A DNA stretch of 64,000 bases, from the IMG/VR virus record IMGVR_UViG_3300042455_001893, positions 1-64,000 of that record, one strand, 5' to 3'. This DNA is from a virus. Below the pieces are notes generated by a model that did no database searches, was not told where the DNA came from, and worked only from the letters and a program-made list of their open reading frames with translations. Positions 1-7,852 of the stretch are shown piece by piece. A program made the position numbers and the translations under genes. Positions within the stretch are counted from its first letter, which is position 1. Each line of letters begins with the position of its first letter.

Positions 1-2031
1 TCTTTCACAGAGATCACTGTCGTATAAAAAACTAGCAGTGAATGGTGAAATTTCATTGTCAATTTGATCAGTAATCCAACCTATGACTTCTTTTTGTATA
101 AATGTTCTGTTCAAAGTCAACAGTTGCGCCGCCGCCCTATAGAATCCTCTGTTATTAATTAATGGATACACAGGTTCATCTGTGCCTTGTAGATAGTGAT
201 AACCAAATAGTCTATCAGTCAATGTGATCTGATCAGTGCCCACTACTCCTACAGTGAGGTCTCTTCTGAAATACAAGAAGGCCCATGGACTAGAACTTAT
301 ACCGGGTTTTGGTCTTATGATACAGCGTCTGAATTCATCACCAACTATGGACACGTTGGCCGGCAGTCTCAGGGGTAGATTTTCTTCGTAGACTCCACTT
401 TCAACTAGAACACTCAGTTGTATATTTTTCTGTACATCACCATATGATATAACTTCACCAGGTTGGAATGTGCCAAATCTAAGATCAACGTCAAAAATTT
501 CATCCCCTTCTGAGTCTAGAGCGCCTGTGTGTCCAAGGATCTGAGCCAAGGCTCCCGATGTTTCGCCTCTTAGGAAAAGACCTTCTCGTATGTCTCTGCT
601 TCTGATAGCACTGGGAGTTGATGTAGTGTAGTCTCCAGTAAAGTCTGTGCGATAGCCTCCAGTTTCTATGAAAAATCTAGGAAGGGATACAGTGACCAAC
701 GGCTGGCTGGTGAATCCAGATCCTTGATCTGTGACTGTGATGCTGATCACACTGCCACCTACCACGTCGGCAGTACCAAATGCGCCTGCTCCAGTAGTGT
801 CGCCGGGTGCTGGTACAATCCTAACAGATGCTAGACCAAATCCACTGCCACCACTGTTTACTACCACGTTGTTGACCTTGTAGGTCAAATCCACAGTAGC
901 TAACTGACCATTGTCGCTGTCATCTGTGGTTGCCACATTGGTGTTGGAGAGAGGCAATATAGTGTACACTCCAGAGGACACGATGCGGAATGTTAACACG
1001 CCACCTGCTTCTGTTGTAGATAATATCTGTAGTCTAGCTGGTTCGCTAAATGTTCCCCCAGTCACAGTTAGTATATCGCCAACTTGATAATTTACACCCA
1101 CTGTATTCACAACCACAGTGTCAACACTCATTAGGGCACTGCCGCTGAATCCTGAACCGCTGCCCGGAGCATCTTCAATCCTAGTCAATGTACAGTTAGA
1201 TACTCCGTTGTTGTAGGTCAATGTTTTTTTGTAGGGGCCTATTTCGTTTCTAGCCTCTAGCACAATTTCTTCTGCTCTTTTCAGTGCCGCTTCAATAGTT
1301 CTATAGGCATAGGCCAATGCTCGACCTTGTAGTGCTGCGCTGACACCTGGTCGATCGTCTTGACCCGATGTAGCCACATATAGATTGATGCTACTGCCAA
1401 AGGCAGAATTATCCACATATCGTTTGGTCGCAGCGATCAATCCATCATAGACATCATCGTCATCTGGCTCAGGATCTCTGGATAGGATTAACGGGCCGCT
1501 CATTGTGCCAAAAGCACCATTTACCAGCCCAGTTCTTGGATCGATGGCATTGGTGCCTGACCTGGAAACTTTGCCATCAGCATAGCGTTTGTTGATGGCT
1601 TCGTGATCAAATACAGGGACCAGTGGAATATTATCAGTACCTAGGTCTCTGATCCTAAATTGAGTACTGCCAGATCGTGCGCTGAGATTGCCCCCCAACT
1701 GTGGACTGGTGTCACCGACCACTTCAGAGAACTCTGAGCTGATACGTATTTCATTTTGATTGGTGGTAAAATCAAGATTTATACCGGCACCTGAAGTGAT
1801 CTGTTTGTATACAATACCTGTTTCTGTGTTGTTAACACTGAGTATGGCATTTTCCTGTCCGAGGTAGCTATTTGGAGTGTCGTCTAGATTTTTAAAAGTT
1901 AGCTTTTCACCTAGACCCAATGAGCTGTACAGCTCACGAAAGTTGTCGTTCACCTTGCGGAACGAGTCGCGAATACTGTCGCCTGTGCCGTCGTTGCCTA
2001 CAACGCCGATATCAATAATTTTTCTTGCCAT
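1..2031 (-). CDS. Virion structural protein, T4-like marine phage type (partial)
   Basis: The reading frame starts at ATG 2031 and stays open to the left edge, so about 676 codons of a longer protein are visible and the C-terminus is missing. The N-terminus (MARKIIDIGVVGNDGTGDS, then SIRDSFRKVNDNFRELY) is a signature I associate with large structural proteins of marine T4-like phages. The rest is rich in Gly, Thr, Ser and Val with repeated short beta-type motifs (for example 'V..GGSGFG..SV.IVPAPG'), as expected for a fibrous or baseplate-associated protein. An AGGA Shine-Dalgarno lies just before the ATG and a late promoter lies 30 bp upstream. The exact role (neck, baseplate or fibre) is not resolvable. 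Confidence 0.8.
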   Translation of the reverse strand, partial: MARKIIDIGVVGNDGTGDSIRDSFRKVNDNFRELYSSLGLGEKLTFKNLDDTPNSYLGQENAILSVNNTETGIVYKQITSGAGINLDFTTNQNEIRISSEFSEVVGDTSPQLGGNLSARSGSTQFRIRDLGTDNIPLVPVFDHEAINKRYADGKVSRSGTNAIDPRTGLVNGAFGTMSGPLILSRDPEPDDDDVYDGLIAATKRYVDNSAFGSSINLYVATSGQDDRPGVSAALQGRALAYAYRTIEAALKRAEEIVLEARNEIGPYKKTLTYNNGVSNCTLTRIEDAPGSGSGFSGSALMSVDTVVVNTVGVNYQVGDILTVTGGTFSEPARLQILSTTEAGGVLTFRIVSSGVYTILPLSNTNVATTDDSDNGQLATVDLTYKVNNVVVNSGGSGFGLASVRIVPAPGDTTGAGAFGTADVVGGSVISITVTDQGSGFTSQPLVTVSLPRFFIETGGYRTDFTGDYTTSTPSAIRSRDIREGLFLRGETSGALAQILGHTGALDSEGDEIFDVDLRFGTFQPGEVISYGDVQKNIQLSVLVESGVYEENLPLRLPANVSIVGDEFRRCIIRPKPGISSSPWAFLYFRRDLTVGVVGTDQITLTDRLFGYHYLQGTDEPVYPLINNRGFYRAAAQLLTLNRTFIQKEVIGWITDQIDNEISPFTASFLYDSDLCER

Positions 2032-2060
2032 GGTCGATCCTAAGATTTATGGTTGCTCTA

Positions 2061-2068
2061 CTATTTAG
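2061..2068 (-). promoter_or_regulatory. T4-type late promoter (CTAAATAG)
   Basis: Minus-strand CTAAATAG lies 30 bp upstream of the structural gene start at 2031 and leaves room for an AGGA ribosome binding site. The core matches the T4 gp55-type late motif TATAAATA and the CTAAATA variant of marine T4-like phages. Confidence 0.6.
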
Positions 2069-2091
2069 CCCAAAGTTTTATAAGCCGAATG

Positions 2092-2097
2092 TAAATA
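2092..2097 (+). promoter_or_regulatory. Late promoter core abutting ATG 2102
   Basis: GTAAATA is followed by CAAG and then the ATG at 2102. T4-type late transcription would start about 6 nt after the motif, so the mRNA would be almost leaderless. It is one of a recurrent set in this window. Confidence 0.45.
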
Positions 2098-2101
2098 CAA
2101 G

Positions 2102-2389
2102 ATGTTCTTAAAAAAAGAAACTCAACAAACTCAACATGTTAGACTCAGTAAACTAGGAGTTGCACACAACTACACCAGAAGAAAAACTATTGCAGTTTTT
2201 CGTTGTGATAACTGTGATAGAGAATTTACACGTGAGCTACGCAAGATGGATCACAGAAGATTGAGCAACAACTATTTTCATGTATGTGCATTATGCGATG
2301 CAAAAAAGTTTGCTCAACGCAAGGGGGTTGAACGCAAGCAGATCTGGGACATGCCCGCCAGTACCACCTTGCCAGTGGGCAAATACTAG
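2102..2389 (+). CDS. Conserved phage zinc-binding small protein
   Basis: A 95-residue basic protein with two CxxC pairs: C-D-N-C at about residues 40-43 and C-A-L-C at about 66-69. Their arrangement suggests one treble-clef or zinc-ribbon site. It looks like a conserved small protein of marine T4-like phages. No catalytic residues are evident and a nucleic-acid-binding role is only a guess. It ends tail-to-tail with iscA (4 bp overlap). There is no clear Shine-Dalgarno; the start is preceded by a late-promoter core. Confidence 0.7.
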   Translation: MFLKKETQQTQHVRLSKLGVAHNYTRRKTIAVFRCDNCDREFTRELRKMDHRRLSNNYFHVCALCDAKKFAQRKGVERKQIWDMPASTTLPVGKY

Positions 2390-2712
2390 ACTCTAAAACT
2401 TTCTCCACAGCCGCAACGGTCTCGTTCGTTAGGATTTTGAAAATCAAATCCCTCATTAAGCCCATTGCGGACCCAGTCCATAGTTAACCCGTCCAAATAG
2501 GCTAGGCTTTTTTCATCTACCAATACAACAAAACCGTCGTGTGCAAAATTTGTTATTCCAATTTCTGCGGTGTACTCATCTACGTACTCAATGGTATATG
2601 CTAGGCCACTGCAACCTGTAGTTCTTACACCTATACGAATACCCACACCTTTGCCACGTTTAGCAAGCATTTCTTTAATTTTAGTTTTGGCTGTGTCGGT
2701 TACGGTAATCAT
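2386..2712 (-). CDS. iscA: Iron-sulfur cluster assembly protein, IscA/ErpA family
   Basis: A 108-residue A-type Fe-S carrier with the complete family cysteine set: Cys34 (in TTGCSG) and Cys100/Cys102 (in RCGCGESF). Full length for the family. It would take a cluster from IscU and pass it to apo-proteins in the cytoplasm. The start ATG lies inside the 3' end of iscU (32 bp overlap), so the two are co-transcribed and probably translationally coupled. No cysteine desulfurase is in the window, so sulfur would come from host IscS. Fe-S proteins encoded nearby that could use it include two radical-SAM enzymes and a CDGSH-like protein. Confidence 0.92.
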   Translation of the reverse strand: MITVTDTAKTKIKEMLAKRGKGVGIRIGVRTTGCSGLAYTIEYVDEYTAEIGITNFAHDGFVVLVDEKSLAYLDGLTMDWVRNGLNEGFDFQNPNERDRCGCGESFRV

Positions 2713-3070
2713 TTACGGCTGCTTTGATAGCATCTTCTGCCAGTATCGAACAATGTATCTTAACTGGGGGTAGAGCTAATTCTTCGGCGATGTCGGAGTT
2801 TTTGATTGATCCGGCTTGATCAAGGGTTTTTCCTTTGACCCACTCTGTAATGAGGCTCGAGCTCGCAATAGCCGATCCGCAGCCATACGTTTTAAATTTT
2901 GCATCTGTAATAATACCTGTATCATGATCAACCCTTATTTGAAGTTTCATAACATCGCCGCAAGCAGGGGCACCAACCATACCAGTACCAACACTAGGAT
3001 CACCCTTGTCAAAAGATCCGACGTTCCTGGGATTCTCATAATGATCAATTACCTTTTCTGAATAGGCCAT
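2681..3070 (-). CDS. iscU: Iron-sulfur cluster scaffold IscU
   Basis: A 129-residue protein covering the full IscU fold. The three cluster-ligating cysteines are present: Cys37 (PACGD), Cys64 (YGCGSA) and Cys107 (KIHCS), the last preceded by His106. The LPPVK loop at residues 100-104 is the site recognised by the HscA chaperone in bacteria, so this scaffold could plug into host HscA/HscB. It precedes iscA in the same leftward operon. Its upstream neighbours are a 38-residue membrane protein and SOD. Confidence 0.94.
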   Translation of the reverse strand: MAYSEKVIDHYENPRNVGSFDKGDPSVGTGMVGAPACGDVMKLQIRVDHDTGIITDAKFKTYGCGSAIASSSLITEWVKGKTLDQAGSIKNSDIAEELALPPVKIHCSILAEDAIKAAVNDYRNRHSQN

Positions 3071-3071
3071 C

Positions 3072-3188
3072 CTAATCCTTTTTAAACAGACTTAAAATCT
3101 TAGCCTGAATTGTCTTGGCAAAGTCGGGCTGAGGGAAATTCCAACCAATGAATGCACCCAGTGCTAACCAAAATAATGTTTCTAACAT
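3072..3188 (-). CDS. 38-residue single-pass membrane protein
   Basis: A short ORF starting MLETLFWLALGAFIGWNFPQ, with an N-terminal hydrophobic segment (residues about 2-18) and a lysine-rich tail. AGGAG sits 6 nt before the ATG. The ATG follows directly on the SOD stop (TGACATG), and the stop lies next to the iscU start. This placement and the good ribosome binding site make it a real gene. The function is unknown; it resembles small conserved membrane proteins of marine T4-like phages. Confidence 0.7.
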   Translation of the reverse strand: MLETLFWLALGAFIGWNFPQPDFAKTIQAKILSLFKKD

Positions 3189-3189
3189 G

Positions 3190-3750
3190 TCATTCTCCTA
3201 TTAAGCGGTCGTTAACGACAGACCAGTCGATAACACGCCAAATATTATTTAGATATTTGGCTTTATTCTGTTGGTAGTCTAATGCCCAAGCGTGTTCCCA
3301 CCAATCAATAAGCAGGGAAATCTTCATGCCTTTAGTATATTCGTGATTGGGGATAGTGTGCAGTTTGCCCGCGGTATCCATATAGACCCAACCAGATCCT
3401 TGAATAGCCATAGCTTCTTTTTCCACAGCCTCTTTGAACTTGTCAAAGCTACCGTATATGTTGTCGATTAATTCGCCTGCTGCTTCTGCAGGCTTGTTAG
3501 CAGCTCTGGGAGGAGTTAGATTTCCAAAGAACAAATTATGTAGCATTGCACCACCATAATTAAATTTAGAATCACCTTCGCCTGCATTGTATCTTTCAAA
3601 ATACTTAGCAGCTAGTCCAGAGTAATGATAGTCAAGCGTATCTTTGCTCATTACAGGATCAAGTTCTTCTTTGCCAAAACTTAACTTGTTTTGAACAATT
3701 TCCCTAGTATCTGTATCTTCGTGTAGGTATTTGATGAAATGTAGCGCCAT
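3190..3750 (-). CDS. sodB: Superoxide dismutase, Fe/Mn family
   Basis: A 186-residue protein matching the length of Fe/Mn SODs. All four metal ligands are visible: His42 (DYHYSG), His71 (AMLHNLFF), Asp149 and His153 (IDWWEHAWALDY). GSGWVYM (about residues 118-124) is the conserved family stretch. It would convert superoxide to H2O2 and O2 in the cytoplasm. The metal cannot be settled by eye. The gene heads a leftward run (sod, 38-residue membrane protein, iscU, iscA), suggesting an oxidative-stress and Fe-S protection unit. The ATG follows a late-promoter core by 4 nt. Confidence 0.93.
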   Translation of the reverse strand: MALHFIKYLHEDTDTREIVQNKLSFGKEELDPVMSKDTLDYHYSGLAAKYFERYNAGEGDSKFNYGGAMLHNLFFGNLTPPRAANKPAEAAGELIDNIYGSFDKFKEAVEKEAMAIQGSGWVYMDTAGKLHTIPNHEYTKGMKISLLIDWWEHAWALDYQQNKAKYLNNIWRVIDWSVVNDRLIGE

Positions 3751-3754
3751 GCTG

Positions 3755-3762
3755 TATTTAGT
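3755..3762 (-). promoter_or_regulatory. Late promoter core for sodB (ACTAAATA)
   Basis: Minus-strand TAAATA is followed by CAGC and ATG 3750. It lies back to back with the plus-strand late promoter at 3764-3771, so the pair forms a divergent late promoter island of under 20 bp. Confidence 0.5.
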
Positions 3763-3763
3763 G

Positions 3764-3771
3764 TATAAATA
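3764..3771 (+). promoter_or_regulatory. T4 late promoter, perfect TATAAATA
   Basis: A perfect TATAAATA, followed 7 nt later by an AAGGAG Shine-Dalgarno and ATG 3792. Confidence 0.75.
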
Positions 3772-3791
3772 ACCTACAAGGAGATTTTAAT

Positions 3792-4088
3792 ATGATCGGT
3801 TTATTAAAGAAACTATTTGGTGGTAAGCCAGCAGAACAAACTGCGGAAGTTCCATATAAAGTAGAGGCAGAACCAGTGGTTGAGGCAGCGCCTGCACCAG
3901 CAGTTGAGGCAGTGGTAGTGGTTCCGGATGCAGTTGTTCCGGCGGCTGTAGTTGCAGCACCAACGGCAGAGCCACAGAAAAAGGCTGCTCCTGCAAAGAA
4001 AGCAGCCCCAAAGAAGCAACAGTTCGCTAAAAAGCCTGCAACAGCTAAAAAGCCACCTGCTCCTAAAAAACCAAAATCACAAGCCTAA
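3792..4088 (+). CDS. Ala/Pro/Lys-rich low-complexity phage protein
   Basis: 98 residues in three parts: a short amphipathic N-terminus (MIGLLKKLFGG), an acidic/Val-Ala-Pro-rich middle (about 20-60), and a C-terminal third of KKAAPAKK-type repeats like the basic tails of histone H1-like proteins. The tail suggests binding to nucleic acid or another polyanion, and the N-terminal helix might sit at a membrane; both are inferences. It has its own late promoter and a strong AAGGAG site. It overlaps the uvdE stop convergently by 12 bp. Confidence 0.7.
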   Translation: MIGLLKKLFGGKPAEQTAEVPYKVEAEPVVEAAPAPAVEAVVVVPDAVVPAAVVAAPTAEPQKKAAPAKKAAPKKQQFAKKPATAKKPPAPKKPKSQA

Positions 4089-5102
4089 TTTTTTAGCTTG
4101 TTCATAAAGTGCAAAGCTGGCCAAGTTCTTGGCCTTGCTTTCGCACATGATATCAAATTGGTCTCTGAATCTCAGTGCCCATTCATTCGCTGCTGTATTC
4201 CAGTAGAAGTTTGAGTGTGCTCTGAGTTTTTGTTTTTTGTGTCCGGATTCGATTAGCGCATCAAGGGCGGGAAGGGTGTCTGTGGCATGGCCAATAACAA
4301 CGTCTTCCCGTGAAACACTATAATGTATAACAGGCCTAACACCACGCCAGCTATCAATAATCCTTTTAACACGGTCATCATTCGGGTCAATATATTCTCC
4401 TGAGTTAATCCAATGGTGATGAATATCTAGTACTAGGGCACAATCATTCACTAGTTCGATGCTAGAATCGATGCCCCAAGTCATTTCATCGTTTTCGATA
4501 GTAATACAATTTCGAGCTTCGGGTGAAAGCCTAGTCAACGCTCTGCGAATACCTTCGGGTCCTTGCTTGCCTGAAATGTGTACGTTAATTTTAAAATCTT
4601 GAAATGTTCGACCGTAGCCCATCCAGCGAGCCATATCGGTATGATATTCAAATTCTTCAATCGATCGTTCTACAATACCTTCGTTAATAGATGCAAGCAC
4701 AGTGAACTGACCAGGATGCATAGACAACCGAACACGCCTCTTGCGAGCCAAATCTCCCACTTGTCCAAATGCTCTTTCGCAATAGGCTCGTACATCGGCA
4801 CGCCGCCAAAACCCGCACCAATCCTGCTGAGTATATACAGGTAGTATATCGCTACTGAGTCGTACCATTCTAAGATCTTCATGTTGTTCTCCAACTAATT
4901 CTACCAGCTTGCGAGTAGATTCTATGTTACCTACCATTAGGTCCCATAGTTTTTGTTCTGCAATCTGTTTAGTTTGTCTATTTAACCAAGCCACGGTAGT
5001 GCTACCAGTGTTATACTGTTTGCAATTGTCAGCCTGTTTGATACCATCGATCTGACTGGGGCCATCAATCCACTTGCAGGCAAAACCTATACGTTTAGTC
5101 AT
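4077..5102 (-). CDS. uvsE: UV damage endonuclease (UvdE/UvsE family)
   Basis: 341 residues. The TIM-barrel endonuclease family is recognisable from RLSMHPGQF (His129), TIENDE (Glu203) and the LDIHHHW stretch (His228-230), which carry metal ligands. It would nick DNA 5' of UV photoproducts for light-independent repair, which suits a phage in sunlit water. The start overlaps the downstream end of the WYL-like gene by 8 bp, indicating one leftward operon driven from 5413-5441. Confidence 0.9.
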   Translation of the reverse strand: MTKRIGFACKWIDGPSQIDGIKQADNCKQYNTGSTTVAWLNRQTKQIAEQKLWDLMVGNIESTRKLVELVGEQHEDLRMVRLSSDILPVYTQQDWCGFWRRADVRAYCERAFGQVGDLARKRRVRLSMHPGQFTVLASINEGIVERSIEEFEYHTDMARWMGYGRTFQDFKINVHISGKQGPEGIRRALTRLSPEARNCITIENDEMTWGIDSSIELVNDCALVLDIHHHWINSGEYIDPNDDRVKRIIDSWRGVRPVIHYSVSREDVVIGHATDTLPALDALIESGHKKQKLRAHSNFYWNTAANEWALRFRDQFDIMCESKAKNLASFALYEQAKKLGL

Positions 5103-5406
5103 TTTTTACTTTCGCTGAAATTACATTGGCGATACGAAAGGAACGCCATTCCTTTTTGTCCAAGCACCAAACGCTCATCACATCTGGGTTTTGTTTCTTT
5201 TCTTTCTTTACTATAGGAAAGTCAATGGGATTATCTGTATTAGTAAAGTGTTGAAAATTTGGAGCAGGGATAGGATCAGGAATAAACTCTGCCTTAAGTG
5301 TACAAGGCATCGATCGAATCTCACCATTCACTTTGGTAAATTCTACAATGCACTCGTTTTCAAGAAGCAGAGTGCGTAATGCTTCGGCTGTAATAGTATT
5401 TGTCAT
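5095..5406 (-). CDS. WYL_2/DUF2693-like SH3-fold phage protein
   Basis: About 103 residues when started at ATG 5406 (MTNTITAEAL). The C-terminal half (V-M-S-V-W-C-L-D-K-K-E-W-R-S-F-R-I) resembles the small beta-barrel WYL_2/DUF2693 proteins common in T4-like phages, thought to bind ligand or nucleic acid. An in-frame upstream ATG exists, but 5406 fits better with the sigma70 -10 at 5413-5418. Its end overlaps the uvsE start. Confidence 0.65.
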   Translation of the reverse strand: MTNTITAEALRTLLLENECIVEFTKVNGEIRSMPCTLKAEFIPDPIPAPNFQHFTNTDNPIDFPIVKKEKKQNPDVMSVWCLDKKEWRSFRIANVISAKVKND

Positions 5407-5412
5407 ACTACT

Positions 5413-5441
5413 AGTATAACACAATTACCGCCAGTTGTCAA
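5413..5441 (-). promoter_or_regulatory. Sigma70-type early promoter
   Basis: Minus strand TTGACA (5436-5441), exactly 17 bp, TATACT (5413-5418). It lies inside the 3' end of the glycosyltransferase gene and drives 5406 and uvsE. Confidence 0.8.
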
Positions 5442-6246
5442 TTACAAACTGATCCATAACTTCGTCGGGTTTTGGATCTCCGTGAAACACACAGACAGCG
5501 CACTCTAGATGTATCTTTGGACTGCGCACATCTTTGAAAAACCTTTTGCCGCCCTGATACACCAATTCATTTCGATCACGGATCTCCCATTTGTAACTCT
5601 GTATCCATCGTTCGGGCCAAAAGGTTATACGGCTTTTTGCTACTTGCCAAATCCAATCTTGGTCGCCGTGCAATTTTTGAGCCTGCTTGGGATTGTTTTG
5701 GAAGGTGGTAAAGATATCTGGATGTAGTCCTGCGGGCCAACTCATGACAGAACTGTTGAGAATGTTCCACTGGGGATTAAACTTTCTATTAAAGTCTCTA
5801 ATGCCTAAAAACTCTCGGTCATAGCCTAAAATTAATTTATCAATATTCTGATGTATAACAATATCTAGATCAAAATATAAAACTCGGCCTCGCAGATTTA
5901 GCCCGGGATCAAACATGTGAACCTTGTGCCACCACCCTTTTGCATACCCGGCATGTGGTCTTACAATGCTGGTAACACCGTCTATGGGATGTTGATCATC
6001 AGTTAAACAGAAAAACTCATAGGGAACGGTTAGATGTCTAGCAACCATGTTACGCAGACGCTCAACATATTCTCTACCATAGCGTGTACCAAATCGAACA
6101 CACAATACAGAAATTGGTTGGACTTGAGTTTGTATAGAGGTAGGTACTGGTATTGGTTCTTCTACAGTAATTTCAGTAGAAGGGAAACCAAATTTTTTAT
6201 AGTGTCTCCACTGATCTTTAGTGAGATTTTCTCTTGACAATTTCAT
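5425..6246 (-). CDS. Glycosyltransferase, GT-A fold (GT8-like)
   Basis: 273 residues. YFDLDIVI gives a DxD metal/nucleotide-sugar motif at Asp126/Asp128, and the preceding KGWWHKVHMF stretch is a feature I associate with sugar transferases in marine phages and bacteria. It would transfer a sugar from a nucleotide-sugar donor, perhaps to a host glycan, phage DNA or a virion protein; the acceptor cannot be read. It overlaps the kdsA 3' end by 29 bp, linking it to an outer-core/LPS theme. The first about 45 residues are a Pro/Val-rich non-catalytic extension. Confidence 0.75.
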   Translation of the reverse strand: MKLSRENLTKDQWRHYKKFGFPSTEITVEEPIPVPTSIQTQVQPISVLCVRFGTRYGREYVERLRNMVARHLTVPYEFFCLTDDQHPIDGVTSIVRPHAGYAKGWWHKVHMFDPGLNLRGRVLYFDLDIVIHQNIDKLILGYDREFLGIRDFNRKFNPQWNILNSSVMSWPAGLHPDIFTTFQNNPKQAQKLHGDQDWIWQVAKSRITFWPERWIQSYKWEIRDRNELVYQGGKRFFKDVRSPKIHLECAVCVFHGDPKPDEVMDQFVIDNWR

Positions 6247-7051
6247 CGATGGCTACTAGGTCTTTTAAAATATTGCTGAGGTCGTCCAACTTGATCATAT
6301 TAGGACCGTCGCTGGGTGCGTTATCTGGATCTTCGTGACATTCCATAAACAAAGTTGATACGCAACCTGTGGCTATAGCAGCTCTCGCCAAGTACGGGAC
6401 CATGGTCCTATCTCCTCCAGATCTTTCTCCCATTCCCCCAGGCTGTTGAACAGAATGTGTGGCATCAAAGACCACTGGATAGCCAGTGCTTGCCATGATA
6501 GGTAAACTGCGCATGTCGACCACAAGATTATTGTATCCATGAGTGTATCCTCTTTCGCATAACATAATGCGTTCATTGCCAGTTGAAGCAATCTTTGCCG
6601 CAACGTTCTTCATATCGTGAGGAGCAAGGAACTGCCCCTTCTTGACATTGATAGCACATCCGGTTTCGCCTGCGGCTAGTAATAGATCAGTTTGTCTGCA
6701 CAGGAACGCTGGAATCTGTAGTATGTCAATGCCTGCCTCTGCACATTCTTTTGCCTGCCACGATTCGTGAATATCTGTTAAAACAGGCACTCCGAAAGTG
6801 TGCTTGATAGTATTAAGTATTTGCAAACCTTCGTCAATGCCAACGCCTCGTTTGGTGCTAATGCTAGAACGATTAGCTTTGTCAAAACTGCTTTTGTATA
6901 TCAAAGGAATGCCAAGCAATGCTGTGATAGCAATAAGTCTAGCACAGGTTGCCTCGGCATGGTCCTGACTTTCTATTTGGCACGGTCCAGCAATAAGAAC
7001 AAACGGCAAATCGTTGCCAATAGGTAAAGAGCTAATATTAAATGTGCGCAT
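6218..7051 (-). CDS. kdsA: 3-deoxy-8-phosphooctulonate synthase (KDO-8-P synthase)
   Basis: 277 residues from ATG 7051, close to the usual 280. AGPCQIES near residues 21-28, YKSSFDKANRSS, LTDIHE and FDATHSVQQPGG are family landmarks. The enzyme condenses PEP with arabinose-5-phosphate to make KDO-8-phosphate for lipopolysaccharide. That implies a Gram-negative host and may let the phage alter the host surface. An upstream TTG at 7066 is in frame, but the ATG lies 9 nt after the neighbouring stop and fits the family N-terminus. It is followed by a glycosyltransferase in the same operon. Confidence 0.94.
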   Translation of the reverse strand: MRTFNISSLPIGNDLPFVLIAGPCQIESQDHAEATCARLIAITALLGIPLIYKSSFDKANRSSISTKRGVGIDEGLQILNTIKHTFGVPVLTDIHESWQAKECAEAGIDILQIPAFLCRQTDLLLAAGETGCAINVKKGQFLAPHDMKNVAAKIASTGNERIMLCERGYTHGYNNLVVDMRSLPIMASTGYPVVFDATHSVQQPGGMGERSGGDRTMVPYLARAAIATGCVSTLFMECHEDPDNAPSDGPNMIKLDDLSNILKDLVAIDEIVKRKSH

Positions 7052-7059
7052 ATTATTAT

Positions 7060-7251
7060 TTACCAATGCCTAATGGTGTTGGCAATAATAAAGCAACAGG
7101 TTATAACGTGAATGACAACCCAAAATGTTTTTAAGAATAATACTATGCGAGCTTCGCTTAGAGAGAGGATAGGCACATCTGGCCTATCTTCATCTGTCTG
7201 CCCCATTAGGTGCCCGGTTGCTCGAGCCCATATGCGTTCAAACGAGTTCAC
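7060..7251 (-). CDS. 63-residue membrane protein, conserved phage type
   Basis: Starts at GTG 7251, overlapping the queD TGA (GTGA), and ends 8 nt before the kdsA ATG. Residues about 36-58 form one hydrophobic helix; the N-terminal half is charged (GQTDEDRPDVPILSLSEAR). The tight coupling on both sides supports a real gene. I recognise no domain. The alternative ATG start (residue 16) would remove part of the charged region. Confidence 0.6.
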   Translation of the reverse strand: MNSFERIWARATGHLMGQTDEDRPDVPILSLSEARIVLFLKTFWVVIHVITCCFIIANTIRHW

Positions 7252-7754
7252 GCAAATAAATCCTCATTCCATTCTCTATGACCTTCACGGAACGCCATAT
7301 TGCTCTGCGTTTCGCGAACTTCAACACGATAGCACCATAGGCGTTTGCTTTCACCATCACCCCACATGTCTGGAATGTATACACCATTAACATACTTGTA
7401 GAGTTGATCAGCTAGGCCTTCGCAACCTAGTTTAGGAAGGATAGTAAGTTTAGCCAACTTACGCTTTTCCATTTCCTTGTAAAAGTCTAACTCAGGATCG
7501 TCTTCTGCTACTAACAGGGTATGATCAAATTGACTTTCTAAGATGCCTTTGAGTTCTTTAAGACCTCCGTAGTCAGCAGCCCAATTACGAGCGTCAAGGT
7601 CGTTGGTGCCAAAGTAAAATTTCATATTAAATGAATAACCGTGAATTAGATTACAATGACTATCAGCTCGCCATTGCCTATAGGCGCATGGGAATGAGTC
7701 GTGATATTCTTTTGTTGAAGTGTACTTATATTGTACGGGTTGAAGATTTGCCAT
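7248..7754 (-). CDS. queD: 6-pyruvoyl-tetrahydropterin synthase / QueD family
   Basis: 168 residues. Cys23 (FPCAYRQW) and the histidines of SHCNLIHGYSF (His33, His38) match the catalytic Cys and zinc-ligand region, and DYGGLKELKGILESQFDHTLL is the conserved core helix/strand. QueD converts dihydroneopterin triphosphate to 6-carboxytetrahydropterin on the way to queuosine or 7-deazaguanine DNA bases. Other 7-deazaguanine genes are not in the window, so the end use (tRNA queuosine, DNA modification or pterin) is open. It has an AAAGGAG ribosome binding site. Confidence 0.88.
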   Translation of the reverse strand: MANLQPVQYKYTSTKEYHDSFPCAYRQWRADSHCNLIHGYSFNMKFYFGTNDLDARNWAADYGGLKELKGILESQFDHTLLVAEDDPELDFYKEMEKRKLAKLTILPKLGCEGLADQLYKYVNGVYIPDMWGDGESKRLWCYRVEVRETQSNMAFREGHREWNEDLFA

Positions 7755-7852
7755 CTCTAGTCTCCTTTATTAAGGTAGCAAGTTTGACGACATGCAGAGT
7801 TTATAAAGCGGGATGAATGACGTAAAAAGTCCGCTGTGCCTGTGTGTATAGA

